Assembly (NCBI GenBank): GCA_945938055.1
Contig: CAMEUH010000029.1
Coordinates: forward strand, 1-16,150
Source: an uncultured Eubacteriaceae bacterium
GTDB taxonomy: Bacteria; Bacillota; Clostridia; Lachnospirales; Lachnospiraceae
DNA: 16,150 nucleotides
Reading direction: 5' to 3'
Positions 7,942 to 14,686 of the stretch are shown here, piece by piece; position 1 is the stretch's first letter, and each line of letters opens with the position of its first letter. Both the position numbers and the translations under genes were made by a program. The notes beneath the pieces were generated by a model, which saw only the letters and a program-made list of their open reading frames with translations, had not been told where the DNA came from and made no database searches.

Positions 7942-7985
7942 AAAAATGACAGCCCGGGAATGCCAACTTTCGGCATTCCCGGGCT
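7942..7985 (-). terminator. Strong Rho-independent terminator of the ATPase/TOPRIM-like operon
   Basis: Perfect 14-bp GC-rich stem: AGCCCGGGAATGCC at 7951-7964 pairs with 7972-7985 across a 7-nt loop. On the minus strand it is followed by GTCA then TTTTT (7946-7942). It lies about 115 nt after the stop of the TOPRIM-like gene, so it ends that leftward operon. It is conspicuous in an AT-rich background. Confidence 0.85.
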
Positions 7986-8101
7986 AATGAACCTTCCTCA
8001 AAGATAAAGATTTTAAATCTTTAAAAATTTTAAATCTCCCATCAAAAATTCATTTTTTATAAGTAATATTCGGAATGATATCAATACTAAAAAGCATTTC
8101 T

Positions 8102-8839
8102 CTATTTCTTTAACCCAACGGATTGCAAAATTGCATGCTCAAACACTTTTGCCGACTCACATTTTTTTGCTACTTCAGGCCAATTATTTGCCAAAGTTTC
8201 CATAAATGCTGAATAAGTTACCGTATTCTTCTTATCTCCTCTTACTCTGACATCATGATAGTACTTTTGCTTTGCAATAATATTTTTCCACGGATCTTGA
8301 ACCAGTTCCACGTCATCAATATCATCATATGCTGCCACTACCCATGCATCGGTGCTATCACACGGAATTGTAATAATAACACGTTTCACATCGCAAGTGC
8401 TAAGTGCTTCACGTATCACTGTTTCTCCATGAGCTATCATACTAACCACATTTGTCTCATGACTTTTGCAGGGAACTTCTGCCATACAACCGCTCTTTGC
8501 ACTTTCACAATACAAAGGAAAGAATTTTCCTTTATCTCCGCATCTTGTAGAATCACACTGACAATGTACTTCTCGCTCTTTTCGAACAACATCACCATCC
8601 ATTTGTATTACAATAATGTCTATCCTTGGTTGGATTTCATCCATTATTATCTCTAATGGTGCTGTTTCTTTACACCATCTCCATACACCTTTCCAGCCGT
8701 TTCCATATCTGCTAAGCATATCCGGTTCCGGTTGAAGTGAAAGATATCTATTGTCCTCACCGGTAATTTTATCAATTACCGTTTTTATTACCATATAATC
8801 AGTTGGACCCTCAGAAGCTATTCCAATCACTTTACTCAT
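8102..8839 (-). CDS. TOPRIM-like protein with cysteine cluster, partner of an OLD/ABC-type ATPase
   Basis: 245 residues, resembling small TOPRIM-like proteins encoded next to ABC-type ATPases. Seen: an N-terminal strand and acidic motif GIASEGPTDYMVIK (6-19, Glu10), then IIVIQMDGD (75-83, giving D81-x-D83). Glu plus DxD is the metal-binding pattern of the TOPRIM fold. Between it and the strand VIITIPCDSTDAW (154-166) is an insertion with six cysteines (93, 95, 100, 111, 118, 124) and nearby His92 and His127, a plausible zinc or metal site. It should act as the effector, cutting DNA or RNA when licensed by the ATPase. Known analogues are the OLD nucleases and the AriA/AriB pair of PARIS; I cannot place it in a named family. 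Its ATG overlaps the ATPase stop (ATGA), indicating translational coupling. Confidence 0.65.
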   Translation of the reverse strand: MSKVIGIASEGPTDYMVIKTVIDKITGEDNRYLSLQPEPDMLSRYGNGWKGVWRWCKETAPLEIIMDEIQPRIDIIVIQMDGDVVRKEREVHCQCDSTRCGDKGKFFPLYCESAKSGCMAEVPCKSHETNVVSMIAHGETVIREALSTCDVKRVIITIPCDSTDAWVVAAYDDIDDVELVQDPWKNIIAKQKYYHDVRVRGDKKNTVTYSAFMETLANNWPEVAKKCESAKVFEHAILQSVGLKK

Positions 8840-10026
8840 AGCAGCTCAGGCACACCTCCTAATAACCCATTGATCCATAACCTCGACAAAGGCTGATTCA
8901 TATTTAGTAATTCCTCTGAAACCTGAACTCTTCTAATCACAACAAGACCCTCTTTATTTCTATCCGTTGTAAATAATCTTATATTATCGTTTGATAAATC
9001 AAGCCCATCTAATACAAGTGGATTATGCGTAGTCATAAATACTGTTTTATTCTCTTCTATTATCTTTTGGCTAAATATTTCTGTAACTCTTTTTGCCAGA
9101 CGAGGATTAAGCGCATGATCAAAACTATCTATAGCAAACATCTTTGGAGCCTTATCATGCATAGCAAGTGTAAGCATAAATAGAACATATAATGCACCTT
9201 CACTTGCATCGTATCCTGTAAATGCCGCCGTATCTTTTAAGTATTTGTCCTTGAATTCTACTATCTGCTGAGTAGATGGAACACCTGGATTCAAAATAGT
9301 TTTTTTAGGCTTTCCAACCTTAAAATCAGATGCCCAGTCGAGCAGTTCCAATATATCTTCCATAAACATTGATCCAAACATTACATCCCCATCTACAGTT
9401 GTGAGCAAATCCGACATTGCTTCAGCTAAACGCCCACCATTTAATCCAATTGGATTTGTCTGTACAGGATCCGGAATCGTTCCTCGAAGAGTGAGTGTAT
9501 CTGGTTGATAAATGCCATAATTCTCAATATATCTCAAGAAATCACTATACTCATCCGTAGCCAATTGCTCTGCTAAAGCAAAATATCCAACCTTATTATT
9601 TGTCTGCATGGCACTTCGATTACTTCTTCCAAAAACGCTTTCACCATTTCTCAAAACATTTTCCGCAAAATATTTCCAGGCATCATCTTCCTTTGGCACT
9701 GCAAGATAAGTTGAGTACGTATACTTTGATTCAGCTCTTTCCCATTCGACGCTAAAATCAACAGTAGCTCCCTCCATTTTTAACGAAGCAAACTTTGATT
9801 TATATAGAGAAGAGGTGCTAAGACGTATTCCTTTTCGTTGTAAGGCATTATTATTAACTCTATCGGACATGGCTGCACTTAATATACCTATTGCTTCAAG
9901 TATAGAGGATTTTCCAGAACCATTTGCTCCTATAAACACATTTACTTTTCCAGGCTCAAAAGCAACATCATATAATGACTTAAAATTTTTGATTACTATT
10001 TTCCCTATATTAATCTGCTCACTCAT
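8836..10026 (-). CDS. OLD/ABC-type AAA ATPase, partner of the TOPRIM-like protein
   Basis: 396-residue ATPase of the AAA_15/AAA_21 (RecF/OLD/SMC-like) class. Seen: N-terminal IGKIVIKNFKSLYDVAF, Walker A GANGSGKS (33-40), ABC-signature-like DASEGALYVLFML (273-285), Walker B MFAID (296-300) continuing SFDHALNPRL, and switch histidine in TTHNP (His334). The residue after the Walker B aspartate is Ser301 rather than Glu, with Asp303 nearby. This may be a subfamily trait rather than inactivation. It should be the sensor/regulatory subunit that clamps as a dimer and controls the TOPRIM-like partner encoded directly downstream with a 4-nt overlap. In known two-gene systems of this layout the pair aborts phage infection; here that is inference. 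GAGAGG lies 8 nt before the ATG; the promoter is at 10078-10106. Confidence 0.85.
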   Translation of the reverse strand: MSEQINIGKIVIKNFKSLYDVAFEPGKVNVFIGANGSGKSSILEAIGILSAAMSDRVNNNALQRKGIRLSTSSLYKSKFASLKMEGATVDFSVEWERAESKYTYSTYLAVPKEDDAWKYFAENVLRNGESVFGRSNRSAMQTNNKVGYFALAEQLATDEYSDFLRYIENYGIYQPDTLTLRGTIPDPVQTNPIGLNGGRLAEAMSDLLTTVDGDVMFGSMFMEDILELLDWASDFKVGKPKKTILNPGVPSTQQIVEFKDKYLKDTAAFTGYDASEGALYVLFMLTLAMHDKAPKMFAIDSFDHALNPRLAKRVTEIFSQKIIEENKTVFMTTHNPLVLDGLDLSNDNIRLFTTDRNKEGLVVIRRVQVSEELLNMNQPLSRLWINGLLGGVPELL

Positions 10027-10063
10027 ACACTTAACCTCTCTCTATTCTGGAATTTTTCGTCAC

Positions 10064-10106
10064 CTTAAATTAATTTAAGTATATGCATTTTTGCCAAAAA
10101 TGTCCA
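10064..10106 (-). promoter_or_regulatory. Promoter of the ATPase/TOPRIM-like operon with two nested palindromes
   Basis: Minus strand: -35 TGGACA (10106-10101), 17-bp spacer, -10 TATACT (10083-10078), both 5 of 6 to consensus. The inverted repeat CATTTTT-ggc-AAAAATG (10086-10102) fills the spacer and touches the -35. A perfect 16-bp palindrome CTTAAATTAATTTAAG (10064-10079) overlaps the edge of the -10 and covers the expected start. Such placement is typical of tight repression by a dimeric DNA-binding protein. No regulator is encoded within the operon itself. Confidence 0.65.
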
Positions 10107-10109
10107 CCC

Positions 10110-10205
10110 TTAAATTTCACTTTTTCCCCATTTTATCAAGATTTTCCGGATTTTATCCTGTAATAATTCCCCAAAATATTGATACCTTAAACTTATTTTT
10201 CTCAC
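10110..10205 (-). CDS. Possible 31-residue basic small protein
   Basis: A GTG codon at 10205 lies 7 nt after GGAGG and opens a 31-residue frame rich in Lys, Arg and Ile (begins MRKISLRYQYFGELL). It ends next to the -35 of the ATPase promoter. The ribosome site is good, but there is no visible promoter or recognisable motif, and the frame is short. It could equally be debris in a decayed leader. Confidence 0.2.
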   Translation of the reverse strand: MRKISLRYQYFGELLQDKIRKILIKWGKSEI

Positions 10206-10286
10206 AATTTATCCTCCAAAAAGTATTACCTTAAATCCGACAAAGAATACTCATCTTCTTTATATTCAGCCCTGTTTATTTTCTTT

Positions 10287-10391
10287 TCATGCGCTGATCT
10301 GCGCTCTAGTGTTATCATCTACAACAAGAAGCTCATCAATGGTTACACCAAGTACCATTGCCAAAACAACCATATTATCGATTGTTGCTCG
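10287..10391 (-). pseudogene. Relic of an XRE-family regulator (C-terminal end of HTH domain)
   Basis: On the minus strand 34 sense codons read TIDNMVVLAMVLGVTIDELL plus a short tail, ending in a stop at 10287. This is the usual last helix and exit of an XRE/Cro-type HTH domain. An in-frame TGA lies immediately upstream (10392-10394), and I could not find the rest of the HTH in any frame. The gene is therefore truncated and dead. It shows that an XRE regulator once sat just upstream of the ATPase/TOPRIM-like operon, perhaps as its regulator. Confidence 0.55.
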
Positions 10392-10436
10392 TCAAATGTA
10401 TGCTTGTGTAAACACAGCATTTATTTTCCTCACTAC

Positions 10437-10535
10437 TCACGTACATTGGACAAATGCTCCATACAGGATTTGAACCCCACTCTTTTTTACTATAGAGTAT
10501 AAAGATACTTCCGGATTTTCTTCCGCTATAATCAC
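10437..10535 (-). CDS. Possible 32-residue small ORF overlapping the nuclease stop
   Basis: A GTG overlaps the TGA of the nuclease gene (GTGA), with GGAG 6 nt upstream, and opens a 32-residue frame beginning VIIAEENPEVSLYSIVKKSG. The composition looks protein-like, and the frame is also open backwards into the nuclease gene. It could be a coupled small gene, the tail of a gene interrupted by rearrangement, or chance. I do not recognise it. Confidence 0.25.
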   Translation of the reverse strand: MIIAEENPEVSLYSIVKKSGVQILYGAFVQCT

Positions 10536-11245
10536 TTCACACTCCAACTCTCGCCTGTCCTGTAATCTATTTCAATACCCGGCTGCACATTATAGCAGTA
10601 CACGCAGAAACATACACCGTCACCATTATCCTCAACGGAATACGCCTCTATAAGCACACCGCCTGCTACCAGATTTTTACCTTCAAACACCGGCGTAACC
10701 CGGTACAAAACATGATTATCATAATCATTAAGATACCTTGCCACCCTCTCCTCAAAAGGCAGCATTCCTTCGACATTCATATATCTCGTTCCGGTAATCA
10801 GATTCTTCTCGTTTGCATTTTCTGCTGTCAGACAATAGGCAATCAAATGACAGCGGTTATACAGATACGGTGGCTTTGAATCGACTATCCCCTCATACTT
10901 CGCCTGATTCCATCCGGATGGCTTAATACTTCCAATCTCGCCTCTTTCTTCTGTCGGCATCATTTCCCTGCTTATATTGGCAAATGCCACACCACACCTG
11001 CCAAGACTGTCCAATTCACTATAGCATTCAAATGAATCCGTGCTGATATCTGATTCAGTAAAAAATGGTTTATTACCATTTACTTCAACATAAGCCGCAC
11101 CGGAATACTCCGGTATATTCAGTATATCTTCAACATTTCCGTTTTTATCAGGATTCAGCCGGTTTGGAAGACAAAATATAAAAATACAGATAATTGCCAT
11201 TACCGCAATAGCAACTTTAGCCATTTTCAGTATTTTTTTACACAT
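10532..11245 (-). CDS. Membrane-anchored or secreted DNA/RNA non-specific endonuclease
   Basis: 237 residues. Residues 10-27 form one hydrophobic segment after a Lys-rich start (VAIAVMAIICIFIFCLP), a signal or anchor placing the enzyme outside the membrane. The catalytic region is of the beta-beta-alpha-metal (NUC/EndA-like) class: NRCHLIAYCLTAENANEKN (130-148) with the presumed general-base His133, then LITGTRYMNVEGM (149-161), which supplies the metal-binding asparagine, probably Asn157. The NRCH form in place of DRGH is usual among clostridial members as I recall. It should degrade extracellular nucleic acid for nutrition, competence or biofilm control. GAGGG lies 8 nt before the ATG. It follows the GNAT gene by 29 nt on the same strand, so they may be co-transcribed. 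The gene appears complete. Confidence 0.87.
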   Translation of the reverse strand: MCKKILKMAKVAIAVMAIICIFIFCLPNRLNPDKNGNVEDILNIPEYSGAAYVEVNGNKPFFTESDISTDSFECYSELDSLGRCGVAFANISREMMPTEERGEIGSIKPSGWNQAKYEGIVDSKPPYLYNRCHLIAYCLTAENANEKNLITGTRYMNVEGMLPFEERVARYLNDYDNHVLYRVTPVFEGKNLVAGGVLIEAYSVEDNGDGVCFCVYCYNVQPGIEIDYRTGESWSVK

Positions 11246-11274
11246 ATCCGTTCCCTCAAATCAGTTCAAGCCTC

Positions 11275-11910
11275 TCATCGCAATACATTTGATCTGGAAT
11301 AAATGTAAAACAATTCCTGTGTATATTTATAGCCCTTCTCCATTTGAGGAAAAGTAGCATCAAACTCTTCAAACCCGCTCTCATCCATTTCATGAGCCGA
11401 ACTCTCTACATATTTCCATATCTTATCTGAAAGCGCATTCTCGTCCAATACCTTCACCATCAGCGCAACAGGATAAACATCTTTTTCTAAGCACACATTG
11501 TATCGTTTACAATTCTTAAATCCATAGCATGCATAGTTCTCAGGATTCCCCCAAATCGCTATCGTGTCATATCCTAATTTCTTTGCCACTTCAAATGAAT
11601 GAAAAAGAAGCTTTCTTCCATATCCTTTTCTCTGATAATCCGTATGTATTGTAAAAGGTCCAAAAGAAAGGATTTCTTTCTCAGTCCCGTCGTCAGCAAT
11701 TAGCTTTGCTTTCACATAGATAATATGACCAATGATTTTCCCATCCTCTTCTAACACAAAATCAAGTTCAGGAATGAAATCTTCACTTTTCCTTACTTGA
11801 TGTGCAAAATAATGCTCATTGCATCCTGGTACTGAAAGATTCCAAAATGCCTGTTTAATCATTTCTTCAACCGCTCTATAATCTTCTGGTTTTTCATTTC
11901 TAATCATCAT
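11275..11910 (-). CDS. GNAT-family N-acetyltransferase (YhbS-like)
   Basis: 211-residue cytoplasmic acetyltransferase. The GNAT core is in the first 140 residues: IRNEKPEDYRAVEEMIKQAF (3-22), strands DFVLEEDGKIIGHIIYVKA (50-68), and the acetyl-CoA pyrophosphate-binding motif FTIHTDYQRKGYGRKLL (86-102), with QRKGYG at 93-98. NPENYACYGFKNC (122-134) is typical of YhbS-like members. The C-terminal 70 residues are of unknown role. The acceptor substrate cannot be read from sequence. Two ATGs lie in tandem (11910 and 11907) after AAGGATGG at rather long spacing, so the start is uncertain by one codon. A 29-nt gap separates it from the nuclease gene downstream. Confidence 0.88.
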   Translation of the reverse strand: MMIRNEKPEDYRAVEEMIKQAFWNLSVPGCNEHYFAHQVRKSEDFIPELDFVLEEDGKIIGHIIYVKAKLIADDGTEKEILSFGPFTIHTDYQRKGYGRKLLFHSFEVAKKLGYDTIAIWGNPENYACYGFKNCKRYNVCLEKDVYPVALMVKVLDENALSDKIWKYVESSAHEMDESGFEEFDATFPQMEKGYKYTQELFYIYSRSNVLR

Positions 11911-11983
11911 TTTTTATTTCCATCCTTAATTATCCATCTAGTCCGAAGAATGATACTTGATGCCACGCTCAAAACATATCTTA

Positions 11984-12696
11984 TTATTGTTGCTTTTTAG
12001 CTTTGGCAGCTTTCAAAATATCAGCAAGATTGTCACCATTAAGCACACCCAGATAATCCTCCTGAAATCCAACCAAAACATCTTTATTCTCCTGTTCAAG
12101 TTCTCTGCACTGCTTGTAAAATTCATGCAAGTCTTCTTTCTTGTAAACAGCTTCTATAAAGGTTCTGGAAGCTTCTGGTATCTTGTCATATGAATCATAT
12201 AAATCGACTACAGCCTTCTGGATTTTTTCAAAGCTCAGTGGTTCATCTCGTTCTTCCTGCTCAATCAATACACCTACTATATCAGATAAATCATTCTTAT
12301 ATTGGCGACCTGCCATAAGTTTCATAGCTACCAGATACTCAGCGGATACTGTTCTTATCTGAAATATATTCGAGAAAGTCTTATAATACTTTGAATGTTC
12401 CGCCAATCTCGGTGTATATGAATTCGTGTTAACAAAGTCTGTGTTTAACCATCCAACCGGAAGTCCCAATCTGTCTCCAACTGTGTTAATTGCTTCCTTC
12501 ATTGCCCCTGTTGACTTGATAATTGGATCCATATCATAATTCATTTCTCTAAAACCATAATTAAAAGAATGGATGCACCTCCAATAAGTATAATCTCAGC
12601 AGGCATTCGGGTACCGTTCTTTTTACGAAACTCCTTTGCCAATTCCTTTAGACAGTTATCCAGTTTTTCTTTTGTAAAAGGCTTATCAGTAGACAT
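11984..12696 (-). pseudogene. DUF6036-type nucleotidyltransferase-like gene, frameshifted
   Basis: Two overlapping minus-strand frames make up one family member. The first (12696-12541, 51 residues, starts MSTDKPFTKEKL) carries AEIILIGGASILL and then runs to a stop. The second (12544-11984, 186 residues, starts MNYDMDPIIKS) continues the family. Moving back one base at CTTTTAATTATGG restores ILLNYGFREMNYD, the expected link between the GGAS motif and the Asp-x-Asp of the nucleotidyltransferase fold. One A appears to be missing from a TTTTAAA run. The sequence is not a canonical slippery heptamer. The stop and the second ATG overlap as ATGA, so some C-terminal half could be made by reinitiation. 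The gene overlaps the XRE gene by 11 nt; the pair looks like a two-gene toxin-antitoxin-like module. A sequencing indel is possible. Confidence 0.75.
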
Positions 12697-13267
12697 TGCG
12701 CACGTCACTTTCCACGATATTAAATCGCATAAATTCAGGTATAGCATTTGCCAATGCCTGTTCTTTTATACTTTCATCTCCTGTCGCTGCATATGATACT
12801 ACAACGCCTGCCGGAAAATATGGCTTTTCAAGTTTCTGAGAACGAATATCGTTATAATTAGTGCAAATAGGAAGACCATTTATTCTGGACAGATAATCAA
12901 TCATTGCCAACAAATATAAGGCTTCCCTATACCAACTACGTTCATAAAGTTTACGTATCTCATCTTCCTCAAGTGTTTCAATGATGAAGTCAATGTCTCC
13001 CATATCTTTTACATGGTGGCATGTATTACTCTTAAATGTTTCAAAAGAACATCTATAATCCACCTTTTCTATCGCTTTATTCTCCAATATAGAATCAACT
13101 GTCACACCAAGAACCTTAGCAATCTTATATAAAGTTCCAGCTGCACATTTATCAAGATCAGCTTTTCCGCTACAGATATCTGTAATAGTAGTCATTGCTA
13201 CACCGCTTTCTTTGCTCAAGCGATATCTTGACATATTTTCTTTTTTAAGTAAGTCATTTACAATCAT
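12686..13267 (-). CDS. XRE-family regulator, partner of the DUF6036 gene
   Basis: 193 residues. An XRE/Cro-type HTH occupies residues 4-62: LLKKENMSRYRLSKESGV, recognition helix MTTITDICSGKA (25-36), and YKIAKVLGVTVDSIL (47-61). The C-terminal 130 residues are a separate domain I do not recognise, with IRKLYERSWYREALYLLAM (104-122) and KPYFPAGVVVSYA (148-160); it may bind the partner protein. A strong ribosome site AAGGAGG lies 8 nt before the ATG. Translation is coupled to the DUF6036 gene by an 11-nt overlap. The promoter at 13290-13318 carries a palindrome in its spacer, so autorepression is likely, as in toxin-antitoxin operons. Confidence 0.88.
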   Translation of the reverse strand: MIVNDLLKKENMSRYRLSKESGVAMTTITDICSGKADLDKCAAGTLYKIAKVLGVTVDSILENKAIEKVDYRCSFETFKSNTCHHVKDMGDIDFIIETLEEDEIRKLYERSWYREALYLLAMIDYLSRINGLPICTNYNDIRSQKLEKPYFPAGVVVSYAATGDESIKEQALANAIPEFMRFNIVESDVRNVY

Positions 13268-13285
13268 CAGCTTTCCCTCCTTTTA

Positions 13286-13687
13286 CTATAATATATCGGT
13301 TAACCGAACTAATGTCAATAATATATTATATCCAAGATTGGAAAAAATATAACAGTTCAGTGTTTCAGTATCTGCCTCATTGAAATTGGCAGAAAAAGTT
13401 TGCAAACTTCCTGATTGAACAGTTGCTAGATTCGTAAGGGATATGTAAGTATCATATAACTCAGATATTGCTTCGTATGCGTCTTTGTATTCTTCCGGTG
13501 GGTTTTTCAATTCTTTCATCAAAGAGCTTACTGTTTTCTGATTCTCTTCAATACTACTTATCCTGCTCTGAAAACTTGTATCAGAAAACAAATTACCTAA
13601 CTATATCCATTATAAAATCAGCACTTGCGGGTGTATAATTGGGAGATTCTCCTCCTGTTGCATCATGTTCCACAAGCTATCAAGTTA
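13286..13687 (-). pseudogene. Decayed lipoprotein gene
   Basis: Minus-strand fragments in different frames join into one protein. NLIACGT, with a lipobox-like LIAC, lies just after the AbiEii stop. A second stretch, ATGGESPNYTPASADFIMD, ends in a stop near 13610. A third, open from 13591, carries QSRISSIEENQKTV, NPPEEYKDAYEAISELYDTY and SLQTFSANFNEADTET. At least two frameshifts separate them; the N-terminus before the lipobox is gone, and the C-terminal tail runs into the XRE promoter without family-like sequence. I recall similar small clostridial lipoproteins but cannot name the family. The last frame (101 codons) could be called a gene, but it has no ribosome site and looks like a remnant. 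Confidence 0.6.
13290..13318 (-). promoter_or_regulatory. Promoter of the XRE-DUF6036 operon with operator in the spacer
   Basis: Minus strand: perfect -35 TTGACA (13318-13313), 17-bp spacer, -10 TATATT (13295-13290). The perfect 12-bp palindrome TCGGTTAACCGA (13296-13307) fills most of the spacer and abuts the -10. A bound XRE dimer would exclude RNA polymerase, so autoregulation is strongly suggested. Confidence 0.75.
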
Positions 13688-14686
13688 CTACAACCCATGT
13701 ACTTCTTCCTGCAACTTTTCAAGGAACTCAAGAATCTCTTCAAACTCCGGTATATTTCCATATATCATATTCCGCATAGCCTGATAATCATCTTCTAATT
13801 CTTTATGTATCCGCTCTCCCGGTACAAGCATAATGGTTTCTAATGTTGCAGTTTCATAATGTGCACCTTTAGCATAATAGAATTTCTGCTTAAATGCCAC
13901 ATCTTTTTCTAACAACTCTTTTCGTTTAAATGCTCTTTCCTTTACCCATGAATTACCCATATTATACACATCATATAGATGTCTTGCATATCTGGCAGGC
14001 AGCGGCTTCCCATCCGGAAAATTTGCAATTTTATGTAATATGGTGAGTTTTTCCCAGAAAGTTCTCTCAACATCAATGGTCAAAACCGATGTATCTTTTT
14101 GCGAAAAAATATCCGGATATTTTTCGGCTGCAAATGGAGTCACTTTTGTCTCATGGGATGGCATCCATTCTGCCAATGGTCCAATTTCCAATCTTACACA
14201 AGAACGTAAATACTCAGCCTCAAATATCTGCGGATAATAAAAATTAACCACCATCTCATCTTCTGTATCAACCGAAATCCATTCTCCATCCCCCAGTTTT
14301 TCTTTCATTTCACTATTCAACCGGGGTATCAATTCCTCTTTATAAAATTTTGCTGCTTCCGAATTAATCTGCTTATTGAATAAATCCTGTTTGGTTTTCG
14401 ACTTTTCTTCCCAAGGATTCACCTCGTCATTAATTATTTTTCGCCAGTCCAAAATCAAATCTATATCTTCGGAAAACCGTTCAATAACATGGTATGATTT
14501 AGAAAGGCTTGTTCCACCTTTAAATACAAAAGCGTTTTTGTACCTGCAATCATGGAATAAATGATCCAACATAAAACATACCCAAAAGTCTTTCTCTATT
14601 ACATTAGGCTGCATTCCCATAGAAATTGCAGTGGCTTGAAATAATTCAGTTCTGTCTTTTATCTGTAATTTAGCAACTTCTTTCAT
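13688..14686 (-). CDS. abiEii: AbiEii/AbiGii-family nucleotidyltransferase toxin
   Basis: 332 residues, the toxin of a type IV (AbiE) toxin-antitoxin system. The nucleotidyltransferase core is intact: IEKDFWVCFML (30-40), FKGGTSLSKSY (55-65), and the acidic motif RFSEDIDL (70-77, with Asp74 and Asp76 as likely metal ligands). Further family motifs are DVERTFWEKLTILHKI (205-220) and the C-terminal ARYARHLYDVYNM (231-243). Known relatives add nucleotides to RNA (tRNA for MenT-type enzymes) and arrest growth on phage infection or loss of antitoxin. The start ATG overlaps the antitoxin stop (TAATG), so translation is coupled. The stop borders directly on a lipoprotein relic, a likely insertion boundary. 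All catalytic residues visible are present. Confidence 0.92.
   Translation of the reverse strand: MKEVAKLQIKDRTELFQATAISMGMQPNVIEKDFWVCFMLDHLFHDCRYKNAFVFKGGTSLSKSYHVIERFSEDIDLILDWRKIINDEVNPWEEKSKTKQDLFNKQINSEAAKFYKEELIPRLNSEMKEKLGDGEWISVDTEDEMVVNFYYPQIFEAEYLRSCVRLEIGPLAEWMPSHETKVTPFAAEKYPDIFSQKDTSVLTIDVERTFWEKLTILHKIANFPDGKPLPARYARHLYDVYNMGNSWVKERAFKRKELLEKDVAFKQKFYYAKGAHYETATLETIMLVPGERIHKELEDDYQAMRNMIYGNIPEFEEILEFLEKLQEEVHGL

Larger units (their letters stand above)
10063..10236. repeat. Four CCTTAAA elements in the leader of the ATPase/TOPRIM-like operon
   Basis: CCTTAAA occurs in the same orientation at 10063-10069, 10108-10114, 10185-10191 and 10229-10235, with steps of 45, 77 and 44 bp. 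Three copies are preceded by a CCAAAA run about 12-17 bp upstream. They may be half-sites related to the CTTAAATTAATTTAAG palindrome. In DNA this AT-rich some recurrence is expected by chance. Confidence 0.35.

Noticed and set aside
8006..8022. Perfect AT-rich palindrome AAAGATTttaAATCTTT after the TOPRIM-like gene.
   Set aside because: It contains only two G-C pairs, no T tract follows it, and a far stronger terminator lies just beyond. Likely a composition effect.
10455..10476. On the minus strand GGTTCAAATCCTGTATGGAGCA looks like a tRNA T-loop and 3' acceptor end, which would suggest an att site.
   Set aside because: The 5' side of the T-stem does not pair (TGGGG against CCTGT), no matching acceptor 5' strand or rest of a tRNA is present, and the same bases lie inside a protein-like open frame. 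Probably chance.
12541..12566. Programmed -1 frameshifting to join the two halves of the DUF6036 gene.
   Set aside because: The sequence at the junction (TTTAATT) is not a canonical XXXYYYZ slippery site, and no convincing downstream stem was seen. A simple base loss in an A/T run explains it better, though it is not excluded.
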